From an uncultured Lachnospiraceae bacterium (GTDB taxonomy: Bacteria > Bacillota > Clostridia > Lachnospirales > Lachnospiraceae), in assembly GCA_945919795.1 (NCBI GenBank), contig CAMEJJ010000024.1, positions 1 to 40,063 of the forward strand: DNA of 40,063 bases. Reading direction: 5' to 3'. The notes under the pieces are model-generated. The model made no database searches. It was given only the letters and a program-made list of their open reading frames with translations, and was not told the DNA's origin. The number at the start of each line of letters is the position of its first letter. Position 1 is the stretch's first letter. Of the stretch, positions 31,985 to 40,063 are shown one piece after another. A program made the translations under genes and the position numbers.

Positions 31985-33575
31985 GATTATGTTGGCGGAT
32001 GATGAAGGAATTGTTATAGATTCACTTCGCTTTATCATAGAAAAAGAATTTGGGGATGCATGTCAGATAGAATCTGCAAAAACCGGAAGAAATGTGATTG
32101 AACTTGCAGAACATTTCAGACCGGATATTGCATTTATGGACATCCAGATGCCGGGAATTAACGGAATTGAAGCTATGAAGGAGATTAGGCGCAACAATTC
32201 CAATACCATTTTTATTGTCATGAGTGCATATGATAAATTTGATTATGCAAAAGAGGCGATTAATCTGGGGGTTTTGGAATATCTCAATAAACCGGTGGAA
32301 AAGAGTAAAATCATTGATGTTTTAAAGAGAGCCATGTCCATGATTGATAAGGACCGTGAAAAAAGAAGTGAGGAGCTGATTATCCGGGAAAGGATGGAGA
32401 CCGTTGTTCCCATTATCGAAAACGGTCTGATTTATAATCTTCTGTTTCAGGAATACTTTGAAGAAGATATTGAAAATTTTAAAACCCTGCTGGAATTGCA
32501 GGCGGATTACTGTTATATGGGAGCTCTGGTATTCGGTGAAAATCAGGAAGGCAATCATATGACCAATGTCATAGGTACTTCCGTTCGTGTTCAGGATCAT
32601 TATCATGAGGTGCGCGAAATAGTAAAAGGATATTTCCCGTGTATTATAGGTTCGGTTATGGCAAACAAAATTGCCGTCCTGATACCCTCCGAAAAAGCAA
32701 GCTTGGATTATAATGAGCGAATTAAACTGATTGATAAAGCCAGAGAACTGGTGCGGAAACTGCGAAAGCGGACCGATGTTTCATTCCGCATGGGTTTTGG
32801 TTCTATCGGAAAGCTTCGGGATTCCATGAAATCTTATAATGAGGCGCTTCGTGCCCTGATTCAGACAGACGGCAGTGTGGCACATGTGGATGATATCCCG
32901 ATTATCTGTGAGTACGAGGAAAACTATCCGGTTGAAACGGAACATGAAATTTTTGAGGAAACAAAAAAGGGTAATGTGGATGGGCAGCATACGGCGGTAA
33001 ATCGATATTTTGACTGGATGATTGAAAACTATGGTGATTGCGATTATGACATTAAACTGAAAGTGCTGGAATTTGTGTTAAGAGCAGAAACTATCAGTTA
33101 CAATGCTACCGGAAGAACTTACCGTTTTCGGTCGAGGCAGGACTATCTGCCCACGATTATGGGGATGACGGATATGGAAATGTTGCGCGGATGGTTTATT
33201 GATAAAATGGGACAGGCAGTAAGGGAAGTGGCCAACAATATGGAAATGCAGTCCGGAGGTATTATCAATCAGGCAAAAGCATATATTCAGGCAAACTTCC
33301 AGAAAGAAATTTCCTTGGACGATGTGTCCAGAGCTGTTGATATCAGTCCTTACTATTTTAGTAAAATATTTAAAGAAGAAACCGGTGAGAATTTTATTGA
33401 ATATCTGACTTCCATCCGTATGGAAAAAGCCAAAGAATTATTATCAGGGTCCGGTTTATCCATGAAAGAAATCTGCGCACAGGTGGGATATGCCGATCCA
33501 AACTATTTTAGCCGGACATTTAAAAAGAATGTCGGATTGACTCCGACAGAGTATAAGGAGAGCAAAAATGGTTAA
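31977..33575 (+). CDS. YesN-type response regulator with AraC DNA-binding domain
   Basis: A 532-residue response regulator. The receiver domain (1-120) has the acidic pair D8-D9, phospho-acceptor D55 in AFMDIQMPGING, the T/S position in VMSAYDKFDYAKEAI and K in LNKPVEK. A long middle region (about 130-410) with GGDEF-like traces of the YesN type follows (FRMGFGSIGKLRDSMKSYNEALRA). The C-terminal AraC domain has two helix-turn-helix units (ISLDDVSRAVDISPYYFSKIFKEETG and MKEICAQVGYADPNYFSRTFKKNVG). It is the output partner of the upstream kinase and probably activates the chvE-like importer. The next gene overlaps its end by eight bases. Confidence 0.95.
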   Translation: MYKIMLADDEGIVIDSLRFIIEKEFGDACQIESAKTGRNVIELAEHFRPDIAFMDIQMPGINGIEAMKEIRRNNSNTIFIVMSAYDKFDYAKEAINLGVLEYLNKPVEKSKIIDVLKRAMSMIDKDREKRSEELIIRERMETVVPIIENGLIYNLLFQEYFEEDIENFKTLLELQADYCYMGALVFGENQEGNHMTNVIGTSVRVQDHYHEVREIVKGYFPCIIGSVMANKIAVLIPSEKASLDYNERIKLIDKARELVRKLRKRTDVSFRMGFGSIGKLRDSMKSYNEALRALIQTDGSVAHVDDIPIICEYEENYPVETEHEIFEETKKGNVDGQHTAVNRYFDWMIENYGDCDYDIKLKVLEFVLRAETISYNATGRTYRFRSRQDYLPTIMGMTDMEMLRGWFIDKMGQAVREVANNMEMQSGGIINQAKAYIQANFQKEISLDDVSRAVDISPYYFSKIFKEETGENFIEYLTSIRMEKAKELLSGSGLSMKEICAQVGYADPNYFSRTFKKNVGLTPTEYKESKNG

Positions 33576-34638
33576 ATCCAGAATAAGTAGAAGTCTTGTA
33601 AAAAGGTTTTTTTGTATCATCATAACAGGTATCATGATATGTCTGCTTTCCGGTTGTGAGAAACAGCCGGAAACAGAAGAGATAGAAAAAGAGCAGGAAG
33701 ATAAAATTCAGATTGGTTTTAGTTTTGATTCTTTTCTGATTGAACGTTGGGAAAGAGACAGGGATATTTTTGTGACAACAGCAAAGGAACTGGGTGCGGA
33801 GGTCAATGTACAAAATGCCAACGGAGATGTGAATCAGCAAATCGCCCAGATTGAGTATCTGATTGATAAAAAAATGGATGCCATTCTGATTGTGGGTGTT
33901 GATTCGGACGGTTTGTCGGAAGTTGTAAAAAAGGCAAAAGATGCAGGTATTGTCGTCATTGCTTATGACCGCATGATTTATAATGCAAATGTGGATTTAT
34001 ATATATCTTTTGATAACGAAGCGGTTGGTCGCATGATGGGGGAAGAACTGGTAAAAGCCGGTGTGAAGGACGGAAAGGTTCTGATTCTTGGCGGTCCTAC
34101 GACTGACAATAACGTTTCCATGGTAAATGCCGGATTTACAAAAGTCATGCAGGAAAACAATAATGAGATTGTAGATGTGATGCATGCGGATAACTGGAAG
34201 CCGGAATATGCATCCGATTATATATATGAGCATGCCGATATTTTGGATGAAATTGATGCCATTATGTGCGGCAATGACAGTCTGGCTGCACATACTGTCC
34301 GCGTACTGGCAGAAAAGAGAAAGGCCGGAGAAATTCTCGTTGCCGGACAGGATGCGGAATTAGAAGCCTGCCAGCGGATTGTGGAAGGAACGCAGCTCAT
34401 GACCGTATATAAGCCTGTCGAAATACAGGCAAAGACCGCTGCGGAATGCACCATGGAACTGATTGCGGGAAAGGAGCCGGAGCAAATCAATGTTTCCATG
34501 TCCGATGGGAAATATGTTGTTCCTGGAATTGTCTTTGAACCGGTTGCTGTAAATGCATCCAACATGGACCGGATTATCATTGACAGTGGCTTTCATTTGC
34601 GGGAAGATGTCTATTTAAATGTAGGAAATGCCAATTAA
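33568..34638 (+). CDS. XylF-like sugar-binding lipoprotein
   Basis: A 356-residue lipoprotein. The signal peptide ends in the lipobox LLSGC with C30. The mature part is a type 1 sugar-binding protein close to D-xylose-binding XylF (IGFSFDSFLIERWERDRDIF, NANGDVNQQIAQIEYLIDK, VIAYDRMIYNANVDLYISFDN, VLILGGPTTDNN, IMCGNDSLA, VAGQDAELEACQRIVEGTQLMTVYK). It belongs to the sensor operon rather than the transporter operon, because its start overlaps the response-regulator stop and a strong terminator follows. It could hand sugar to the kinase system or to the importer; the sequence does not decide this. Confidence 0.9.
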   Translation: MVKSRISRSLVKRFFCIIITGIMICLLSGCEKQPETEEIEKEQEDKIQIGFSFDSFLIERWERDRDIFVTTAKELGAEVNVQNANGDVNQQIAQIEYLIDKKMDAILIVGVDSDGLSEVVKKAKDAGIVVIAYDRMIYNANVDLYISFDNEAVGRMMGEELVKAGVKDGKVLILGGPTTDNNVSMVNAGFTKVMQENNNEIVDVMHADNWKPEYASDYIYEHADILDEIDAIMCGNDSLAAHTVRVLAEKRKAGEILVAGQDAELEACQRIVEGTQLMTVYKPVEIQAKTAAECTMELIAGKEPEQINVSMSDGKYVVPGIVFEPVAVNASNMDRIIIDSGFHLREDVYLNVGNAN

Positions 34639-34717
34639 GGAAAAATGAAAATGCCCCAAATATAGTAGTTCGTATTTCTGACAGTACAATATAAAGATAT
34701 AGGGCATGGAGTTGCAT

Positions 34718-34797
34718 GAAAAAAGGCGTATGCTAGCAAAAAATTGTCTTTTTGAAAAAAGATAGGCAAAAAAATGCTAGATACGCCTTTTTTTGCT
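34718..34797 (+). terminator. Long hairpin terminator of the sensor operon
   Basis: AAAAAAGGCGTATGCTAGCA pairs with TGCTAGATACGCCTTTTTT (one bulge), enclosing a second A/T-rich stem (TTGTCTTTTT with AAAAAGATAGGCAA). TTTTTTT follows. The A and T runs on both sides would let it act in either direction. The rest of 34639-34934 holds only the chvE-like promoter region. Confidence 0.85.
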
Positions 34798-34814
34798 CGT
34801 GCACGCTCATAAAA

Positions 34815-34840
34815 ATTTACAGAAGTTCGCAAACATTTAC
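34815..34840. promoter_or_regulatory. Direct repeats ahead of the chvE-like promoter
   Basis: ATTTAC occurs at 34815-34820 and again at 34835-34840, a period of 20 bases, just upstream of the extended -10 box. Two same-side half-sites about two helical turns apart fit binding by an AraC-type activator. The repeats are short and could be chance. Confidence 0.35.
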
Positions 34841-34851
34841 TATTTGCCTTG

Positions 34852-34860
34852 TGCTATATT
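34852..34860 (+). promoter_or_regulatory. Extended -10 promoter of the chvE-like gene
   Basis: TGCTATATT is an extended -10 box without a good -35, the form expected for an activator-dependent promoter. The leader to the ATG is about 70 bases. Confidence 0.5.
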
Positions 34861-34934
34861 GATAAATGTAACAAGGAAGCAGATCGTTTCCTTTGGGTGA
34901 AAAGTATATATTTAAAAAGGGAGGAATTTCAGAA

Positions 34935-36023
34935 ATGAAAAAGAAATTACTTAGCGCAGTATTGAGCGTTGCTGTAGTTGCATCTTTATTAGTTGGATGT
35001 GGTTCAGACGCTGGAACAACTTCAAGTGAGGGAGCATCAGCAGGCGGCACAAAAGTTGGTGTATCAATGCCTACAAAAGATTTACAGAGATGGAATCAGG
35101 ATGGTTCTAACATGGAAGCTGAATTAAAAGCAGCAGGTTACGAAGTTGACCTTCAGTACGCTTCTAACGATGTTCAGACACAGGTTTCACAGATTGAAAA
35201 TATGATTTCAAGCGGTGCAGATGTATTAGTTATCGCAGCAATCGAAGGCTCATCTCTTGGTGAAGCTCTTGATATGGCTAAAGATGCCAATATCCCTGTA
35301 ATTGCATATGACCGTTTATTAATGAACTCAGATGCAGTTTCTTATTACGCTACATTCGATAACTACATGGTAGGTACCGTTCAGGGCCAGTACGTAGTAG
35401 ATACATTGGATCTTGACAATGCAGCAGGTCCTTTCAATCTTGAAATCACAGCTGGTGACCCCGGTGATAACAATGCAGGTTACTTCTTCAACGGTGCTTA
35501 TAAAGTATTAGAACCTTACATCGAATCAGGCAAATTAAACGTTGTTTCAGGACAGAAGACATTTGATGAGTGTGCAACTCCTCAGTGGGCAACAGAAACA
35601 GCTCAGTCAAGAGCAGAGAACATCTTATCTTCTAACTACTCAGATGGTACAAACGTAGATGTTTGGTTATGCTCAAATGACTCTACTGCACTTGGTGTAG
35701 AAAATGCTTTAGCAGCAAACTACAACGGAACTTACCCGATTATTACCGGTCAGGACTGCGATATTGAAAATACAAAGAACATGATTGCCGGAAAACAGTC
35801 TATGTCAGTATTTAAAGATACTCGTACACTTGCAAGCCAGGTAGTTAAGATGGTAGGTCAGATCTTAAAAGGCGAAACAGTTGATGTTAACGATACAACA
35901 ACATATGACAACGGTACAGGAGTTATCCCTTCATACCTTTGCCAGCCTGTATTCGCAGATGTAAACAACTACAAAGAATTATTAATTGACTCTGGATACT
36001 ATACAGAAGATCAGTTAAAGTAA
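34935..36023 (+). CDS. ChvE-like multiple-sugar-binding lipoprotein
   Basis: A 362-residue lipoprotein with lipobox LLVGC (C22). The mature domain resembles ChvE and other multiple-monosaccharide-binding proteins (VGVSMPTKDLQRWNQDG, NMISSGADVLVIAAIEGSSL, VIAYDRLLMNSDAVSYYATFDN, ITAGDPGDNNAGYFFNGAY, VWLCSNDSTALGVENAL, ITGQDCDIENTKNMIAGKQSMSVFKD). ChvE binds galactose, glucose, arabinose and xylose; the exact sugar here is not known. Codon use is strongly biased, like fba, so expression should be high. ATG 34935 has GGGAGGA upstream; the frame extends back to 34893 without a ribosome site. A hairpin after it probably limits readthrough into the ATPase gene. Confidence 0.95.
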   Translation: MKKKLLSAVLSVAVVASLLVGCGSDAGTTSSEGASAGGTKVGVSMPTKDLQRWNQDGSNMEAELKAAGYEVDLQYASNDVQTQVSQIENMISSGADVLVIAAIEGSSLGEALDMAKDANIPVIAYDRLLMNSDAVSYYATFDNYMVGTVQGQYVVDTLDLDNAAGPFNLEITAGDPGDNNAGYFFNGAYKVLEPYIESGKLNVVSGQKTFDECATPQWATETAQSRAENILSSNYSDGTNVDVWLCSNDSTALGVENALAANYNGTYPIITGQDCDIENTKNMIAGKQSMSVFKDTRTLASQVVKMVGQILKGETVDVNDTTTYDNGTGVIPSYLCQPVFADVNNYKELLIDSGYYTEDQLK

Positions 36024-36054
36024 TATCAGAATTTGATATTCAAAATGTTTATAG

Positions 36055-36082
36055 CAGGCGGGTAATAACCCGCCTGTTTATT
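36055..36082 (+). terminator. Hairpin between binding-protein and ATPase genes
   Basis: CAGGCGGGT pairs perfectly with ACCCGCCTG around AATA, followed by TTTATTC. The short T tract suggests partial termination or an RNA-end stabiliser, giving more binding protein than transporter. Confidence 0.7.
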
Positions 36083-36138
36083 CTAGTAAATACATAAAAA
36101 GAGACTATGAGAAGATTCTTTGAATTGGAGGGATAAGT

Positions 36139-37677
36139 TTGGCAAATATATTACTTGAAATGAAAAACATTACCAAAACCTTCCCCGGTGTTAAAGCTTT
36201 AGACAATGTAAATTTGCAGGTTGAAGAGGGAGAAATCCACGCACTGGTTGGAGAAAATGGTGCGGGTAAATCCACACTCATGAATGTTCTGAGTGGTATT
36301 TATCCTTATGGAAGTTATGAGGGCGATATTATCTACAACGGAGAAGTCTGCCAGTTCCATAACATTAAAGATTCGGAAGGAAAAGGAATTGTCATTATTC
36401 ATCAGGAATTAGCTCTTGTTCCACAGATGTCCATCGGTGAAAATATGTTCCTCGGTAACGAAAGAGGAAGAAAAAATGCGATTAACTGGAACGAAACCTA
36501 TGGTGAAGCTGACAAATATCTGAAAATGGTTGGTTTGTCCGAATCTTCACGTACACTCATTAAGGAGATTGGTACCGGTAAGCAACAGCTTGTGGAAATT
36601 GCCAAAGCGCTTGCCAAAAATGCCAAGCTGTTGATTTTGGATGAGCCTACTTCATCTTTAAATGAAACAGATTCCAAAGCTCTGTTAGATTTAATGTTAG
36701 AGTTTAAAAAACAGGGCATGACCATGATTATTATCACCCATAAATTAAATGAGGTTGTATACGTAGCAGATAAGATTACAGTCGTTCGTGACGGTTCTAC
36801 CATTGAAACCATGAACTGTCATGAAATGGAAATCAGCGAGGACCGAATCATCAAAGGAATGGTTGGCCGTGAGATTACCGATCGTTTCCCGAAACGTCAT
36901 GATGTAAAAATCGGTGACATCAATATGGAAGTAAAGAATTGGACGGTACATCATCCGTTATATCCCGAACGAATTGTGGTAGATAACGTTAACATGAATG
37001 TCAGAAAAGGAGAAGTTGTCGGTATCTACGGATTGATGGGAGCAGGTCGTACCGAGCTTGCAATGAGTATTTTTGGACGTTCTTACGGAACCAATATTTC
37101 AGGTACTTTGACAATCAATGGAAAAGAAGTTGTCTTGAAAAATCCTCGTCAGGCAATCAATGCAAAACTTGCCTATGTTACAGAGGACAGAAAAGGAAAT
37201 GGTCTGGTTTTATCCAACCCGATCCGTGTCAATACTTCTCTTGCCAATATGGCAGGCGTCAGCAACCACAACGTCATCGATGTGGATAAAGAATATCAGG
37301 TGGCTGTGGAATATAAAGAAAAGTTGAAGACGAAAACTCCTTCTGTTGAGCAGAATGTCGGAAACTTATCCGGTGGTAACCAGCAGAAAGTATTGCTGGC
37401 AAAGTGGATGTTTACAGATCCGGATGTATTGATTTTGGATGAACCTACCAGAGGTATTGACGTAGGTGCCAAATATGAAATCTACTGTATCATTAATGAT
37501 CTGGTAGCAGCAGGTAAGTCTGTAGTTATGATTTCCTCTGAATTACCGGAAGTAATCGGTATGAGTGATCGTATCTATATTATGAATGAAGCAAAAATTG
37601 TTGGTGAAATGAATGCCAGTGAAGCAACTCAGGTTAATATCATGGCAAGCATTTTACAATCAGGAAGGAGCGAATAG
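36139..37677 (+). CDS. Sugar ABC transporter ATP-binding protein (GguA/MglA type)
   Basis: A 512-residue protein with two ABC domains, the form used by monosaccharide importers. The N-terminal domain has Walker [10 protein letters not shown] near residue 38, a Q-loop region HQELALVPQ, a degenerate signature ([16 protein letters not shown]) and Walker [13 protein letters not shown]. The C-terminal domain has a weakened Walker A (GLMGAGRTE), a full signature [15 protein letters not shown] and Walker [16 protein letters not shown]. The start is TTG at 36139 with GGAGGG upstream. Two permease genes follow at once. The match with the ChvE-like gene points to GguA. Confidence 0.95.
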   Translation: MANILLEMKNITKTFPGVKALDNVNLQVEEGEIHALVGENGAGKSTLMNVLSGIYPYGSYEGDIIYNGEVCQFHNIKDSEGKGIVIIHQELALVPQMSIGENMFLGNERGRKNAINWNETYGEADKYLKMVGLSESSRTLIKEIGTGKQQLVEIAKALAKNAKLLILDEPTSSLNETDSKALLDLMLEFKKQGMTMIIITHKLNEVVYVADKITVVRDGSTIETMNCHEMEISEDRIIKGMVGREITDRFPKRHDVKIGDINMEVKNWTVHHPLYPERIVVDNVNMNVRKGEVVGIYGLMGAGRTELAMSIFGRSYGTNISGTLTINGKEVVLKNPRQAINAKLAYVTEDRKGNGLVLSNPIRVNTSLANMAGVSNHNVIDVDKEYQVAVEYKEKLKTKTPSVEQNVGNLSGGNQQKVLLAKWMFTDPDVLILDEPTRGIDVGAKYEIYCIINDLVAAGKSVVMISSELPEVIGMSDRIYIMNEAKIVGEMNASEATQVNIMASILQSGRSE

Positions 37678-37679
37678 AA

Positions 37680-38846
37680 ATGAGTGGAATAAAAATTACA
37701 GATATTCTAAAAAAATACACAATGGTAATTGCCCTTGTTTTAGTAGTAGCTTTCTTCTATTGGAAAACGGGCGGCAAAATTTTGTTTCCGCAGAATATTA
37801 ACAACTTGATTTCCCAGAATGCATATGTATTCGTATTGGCAGCAGGTATGTTGTTATGTATTTTAACCGGTGGTAATATCGATTTGGCGTGTGGATCCGT
37901 TGTCTGCTTTATCGGTGGTATCGGTGCCGTTGTTATGGCAAGCAATGTCAATGTCTGGGTTGCAGTCATAGTGATGTTAGTTGGAGGACTGTTAGTAGGT
38001 GTATGGCAGGGATTTTGGATTGCCTATATCAAGGTTCCGCCATTCATTGCAACATTGTCCGGTATGTATGCGTTCCGTGGATTATCTAACGTTGTGTTAA
38101 ACGGTATGACCGTTGGTATCAGTAATACCACATTTTTGAATGTGTTTGGTGGTGGAGCTGATTGTTATGTTCCGGATTTCTTCGGAAACGGTTCGTTCAA
38201 TGTTACCTGTCTTTTGGTAGGTATCATTATTGCCGTTATTTATGTTGCGTTTGTGTTAAAAAACAGAATCAGTGCAAAAACAAAAGACTATGAAGTTCCT
38301 CCGTTGGCAACAGAGATTATAAAGATGTTCATTATCTGTGGCGTTGTCATCTGGATTTTCTATGAACTGGCACAGTACAAAGGAATTCCGACATCTTTAA
38401 TCTGGATTGTTTTAGTTTTAGTAACTTACGGATATGTTACTTCTAAAACAAGAATGGGACGTTACCTTTACGCAGTTGGCGGTAATGAGAAGGCAACAAA
38501 GCTTTCCGGTATCGACCCCAGAAAAGTATACTTTTTTGCATATATCAATATGGGACTGATGTCAGGTCTGGCAGGTATCTTAACAGTTGCAAGAGCATGC
38601 GGCGCACAGCCGACATTCGGTCAGATGTATGAAATGGATGCCATTGCGGCCTGCTTTGTAGGTGGTGCATCTGCATACGGTGGCGAAGGAAATATCTTCG
38701 GCGTTGTAATTGGTGCAACTTTGATGGGTGTTATCAACATGGGCATGAGTATCATGGGTGTTGAAGCAAACTATCAAAAGGTAGTAAAAGGACTTGTATT
38801 GTTAATCGCAATCATCTTCGACGTAATGTCCAAGAAGAAGAAATAA
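37680..38846 (+). CDS. Sugar ABC transporter permease 1 (GguB-like)
   Basis: A 388-residue membrane protein with about ten hydrophobic helices, of the BPD_transp_2 family. Diagnostic parts are LISQNAYVFVLAAGMLLCILTGGNIDLACGS in the first half, YIKVPPFIATLSGMYAFRGL, GGNEKATKLSGIDPRKVYFFAY for contact with the ATPase, and the GGASAYGGEGNIFGVVIGATLMGVINMGMS tail. It forms the translocation path for the sugar delivered by the ChvE-like protein. It starts three bases after the ATPase stop codon. A close paralog is encoded next, so the pair may form a heterodimer. Confidence 0.94.
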   Translation: MSGIKITDILKKYTMVIALVLVVAFFYWKTGGKILFPQNINNLISQNAYVFVLAAGMLLCILTGGNIDLACGSVVCFIGGIGAVVMASNVNVWVAVIVMLVGGLLVGVWQGFWIAYIKVPPFIATLSGMYAFRGLSNVVLNGMTVGISNTTFLNVFGGGADCYVPDFFGNGSFNVTCLLVGIIIAVIYVAFVLKNRISAKTKDYEVPPLATEIIKMFIICGVVIWIFYELAQYKGIPTSLIWIVLVLVTYGYVTSKTRMGRYLYAVGGNEKATKLSGIDPRKVYFFAYINMGLMSGLAGILTVARACGAQPTFGQMYEMDAIAACFVGGASAYGGEGNIFGVVIGATLMGVINMGMSIMGVEANYQKVVKGLVLLIAIIFDVMSKKKK

Positions 38847-38861
38847 GGAGGAGGATGAATC

Positions 38862-40031
38862 ATGAAAAATGCAGTAGCAGTATTAAGAAAAAATACGATG
38901 TTAATTGTCCTTGTTCTTGTGTTCCTTTTCTTCACAATCATGACAAATGGACAGATGTTTGAAGCATTAAACTTCAATGCTTTGATTACACAAAATGCAT
39001 ATGTTTACATATTGGCAACAGGTATGCTGATGTGTATGTTGACCGGTGGTAATATTGATTTGGCCTGTGGTTCTTTCGTCTGCTTTATTGGAGCAATGGG
39101 CGGTATCTTTATGGTAGTTAAAGGGATGAATCCATTTGTGGCAGTTGTACTTATGATGGGAATTGGTGTCATTTATGGTTGCATTCTTGGTTTCTTGATT
39201 GCTTATTTAAATGTTCCGCCGTGGATTGCGACATTGGCAGGTTTCCTTGCTTTCCGTGGACTTGGTACCGCACTTTTGAGTGCAAACAGTTCAACCGGTA
39301 GTATTGCACCTTTTCCGAGCGGTTTCTTAAATGCTTTTTCCGGTAAAATTTTCAGTTCACCGATTGGTCAGATTAATGTTGTTTGTATTGCGGTTGGTAT
39401 TATTGCAAGTATTATTGTAGTTGTTCTCAATGTCATGACAAGAGCAACCAAATTGAAAAAGGGTTATGAAGCAGATTCTATGACAGCTGTCATTGTAAAA
39501 TCGGTTCTTTCGGTTGCAGTCATTATGCTCTTTGCATATAAGCTCGCAAAGGCAGGCGGTATTCCTACCGTTTTGGTTTGGGTAGCTGCAATTATTCTGG
39601 TATATAGTTTTATTACCTCCAAGACGACATTGGGCCGCTATTTCTATACCATTGGTGGCAATGCGGAAGCAACCAGATTGTCAGGTATTGATACCAGAAA
39701 GATCATGTTTACTGCTTATTTGAATATGGCAGTTTTGACGGTTATCAGTTCTTATATTGTAATCGCAAGATTTCAGGCTGCTAACTCTACCGCAGGTACT
39801 AACTACGAAATGGATGCAATCTCAGCCTGCGTAGTCGGTGGTGTATCTGCATACGGTGGTTCCGGTTCTGTATTTGGTATGGTTGTCGGAGCAACATTAA
39901 TTGGTGTTATCAACCTTGGTATGTCTTTGATGGGTATTGATGCAAACTGGCAGAAGGTTGTAAAGGGCATCGTACTTCTGGCAGCAGTTGTATTTGAAAT
40001 TTTAAATAACAAAGATAAAACAAAAGCTTAA
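38862..40031 (+). CDS. Sugar ABC transporter permease 2 (GguB-like paralog)
   Basis: A 389-residue permease of the same family and helix layout as its neighbour. Shared parts are LITQNAYVYILATGMLMCMLTGGNIDLACGS, YLNVPPWIATLAGFLAFRGL, GGNAEATRLSGIDTRKIMFTAY and GGVSAYGGSGSVFGMVVGATLIGVINLGMS. The loop after the fifth helix differs clearly (SANSSTGSIAPFPSGF here, NGMTVGISNTTFLNVFGGG in the first), which is where two copies would be expected to diverge. AAGGAGGAGG precedes the ATG, 15 bases after the first permease. The window ends 32 bases after the stop codon, so any further operon gene is unseen. Confidence 0.94.
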   Translation: MKNAVAVLRKNTMLIVLVLVFLFFTIMTNGQMFEALNFNALITQNAYVYILATGMLMCMLTGGNIDLACGSFVCFIGAMGGIFMVVKGMNPFVAVVLMMGIGVIYGCILGFLIAYLNVPPWIATLAGFLAFRGLGTALLSANSSTGSIAPFPSGFLNAFSGKIFSSPIGQINVVCIAVGIIASIIVVVLNVMTRATKLKKGYEADSMTAVIVKSVLSVAVIMLFAYKLAKAGGIPTVLVWVAAIILVYSFITSKTTLGRYFYTIGGNAEATRLSGIDTRKIMFTAYLNMAVLTVISSYIVIARFQAANSTAGTNYEMDAISACVVGGVSAYGGSGSVFGMVVGATLIGVINLGMSLMGIDANWQKVVKGIVLLAAVVFEILNNKDKTKA

Positions 40032-40063
40032 TACACAAATTATCATAAGCTGAATTTATTTTT

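Overview
The window reads as a chromosomal segment of a low-GC, Gram-positive anaerobe of the Clostridia, most likely Lachnospiraceae. This rests on the uvrC-hprK-glcK-murB-whiA-HPr gene order, the Crh-like HPr, DUF1846 and DUF1292 proteins, an ammonium channel fused to PII, YesM/YesN-type two-component genes and strong GGAGG ribosome sites. The placement is inference from gene content; no 16S gene is present. There are no phage genes, transposases or CRISPR arrays.

Layout. Positions 1-500 hold three tRNA genes (Asn, Glu, Cys), a terminator and two unexplained dyads. Positions 524-5577 hold metabolic and transport genes: an AEC carrier, a formate/nitrite-type channel, a D-lactate dehydrogenase-type enzyme, a DUF1292 protein, an HD hydrolase and an aldose-1-epimerase-like protein. 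Positions 5728-10478 hold the most unusual locus: a 1183-residue protein joining an ECF-S-like membrane domain, about 14 propeller blades, a Y_Y_Y domain and a cytoplasmic HD-GYP domain, followed with a 4-base overlap by a membrane-anchored BMP-family binding protein. Positions 10652-13761 (minus strand) hold pyrG followed by a DUF1846 gene. ftsH and uvrC follow on the plus strand.

Positions 18463-22735 are a carbon-control and envelope cluster: hprK, glcK, murB, whiA and an HPr-like protein with Glu at position 15 instead of His, so it can only be the serine-phosphorylated (Crh-like) partner of HprK. The rapZ and yvcK genes often found between murB and whiA are absent here. A lipid kinase gene and fba (class II aldolase) follow. 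Then comes an approximately 700-base regulatory stretch with a strong promoter, an immediate terminator and a 32-codon ORF in front of the Amt-PII fusion gene. A 306-base near-perfect palindrome lies between amt and a cyclophilin gene, and a related shorter copy lies at 10475-10600.

Positions 28449-40031 hold a GNAT acetyltransferase gene and a complete sugar-sensing and uptake block. The sensing part is a membrane-anchored sugar-binding protein, a YesM-like histidine kinase, an AraC-type response regulator and a XylF-like lipoprotein, each overlapping the next by a few bases. After a strong terminator come a ChvE-like sugar-binding lipoprotein, a two-domain ABC ATPase and two tandem paralogous permeases. 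The likely logic is that the anchored binding protein and kinase sense an external sugar and the response regulator activates the ChvE-type importer. Direct repeats just upstream of the chvE-like promoter are a candidate binding site.
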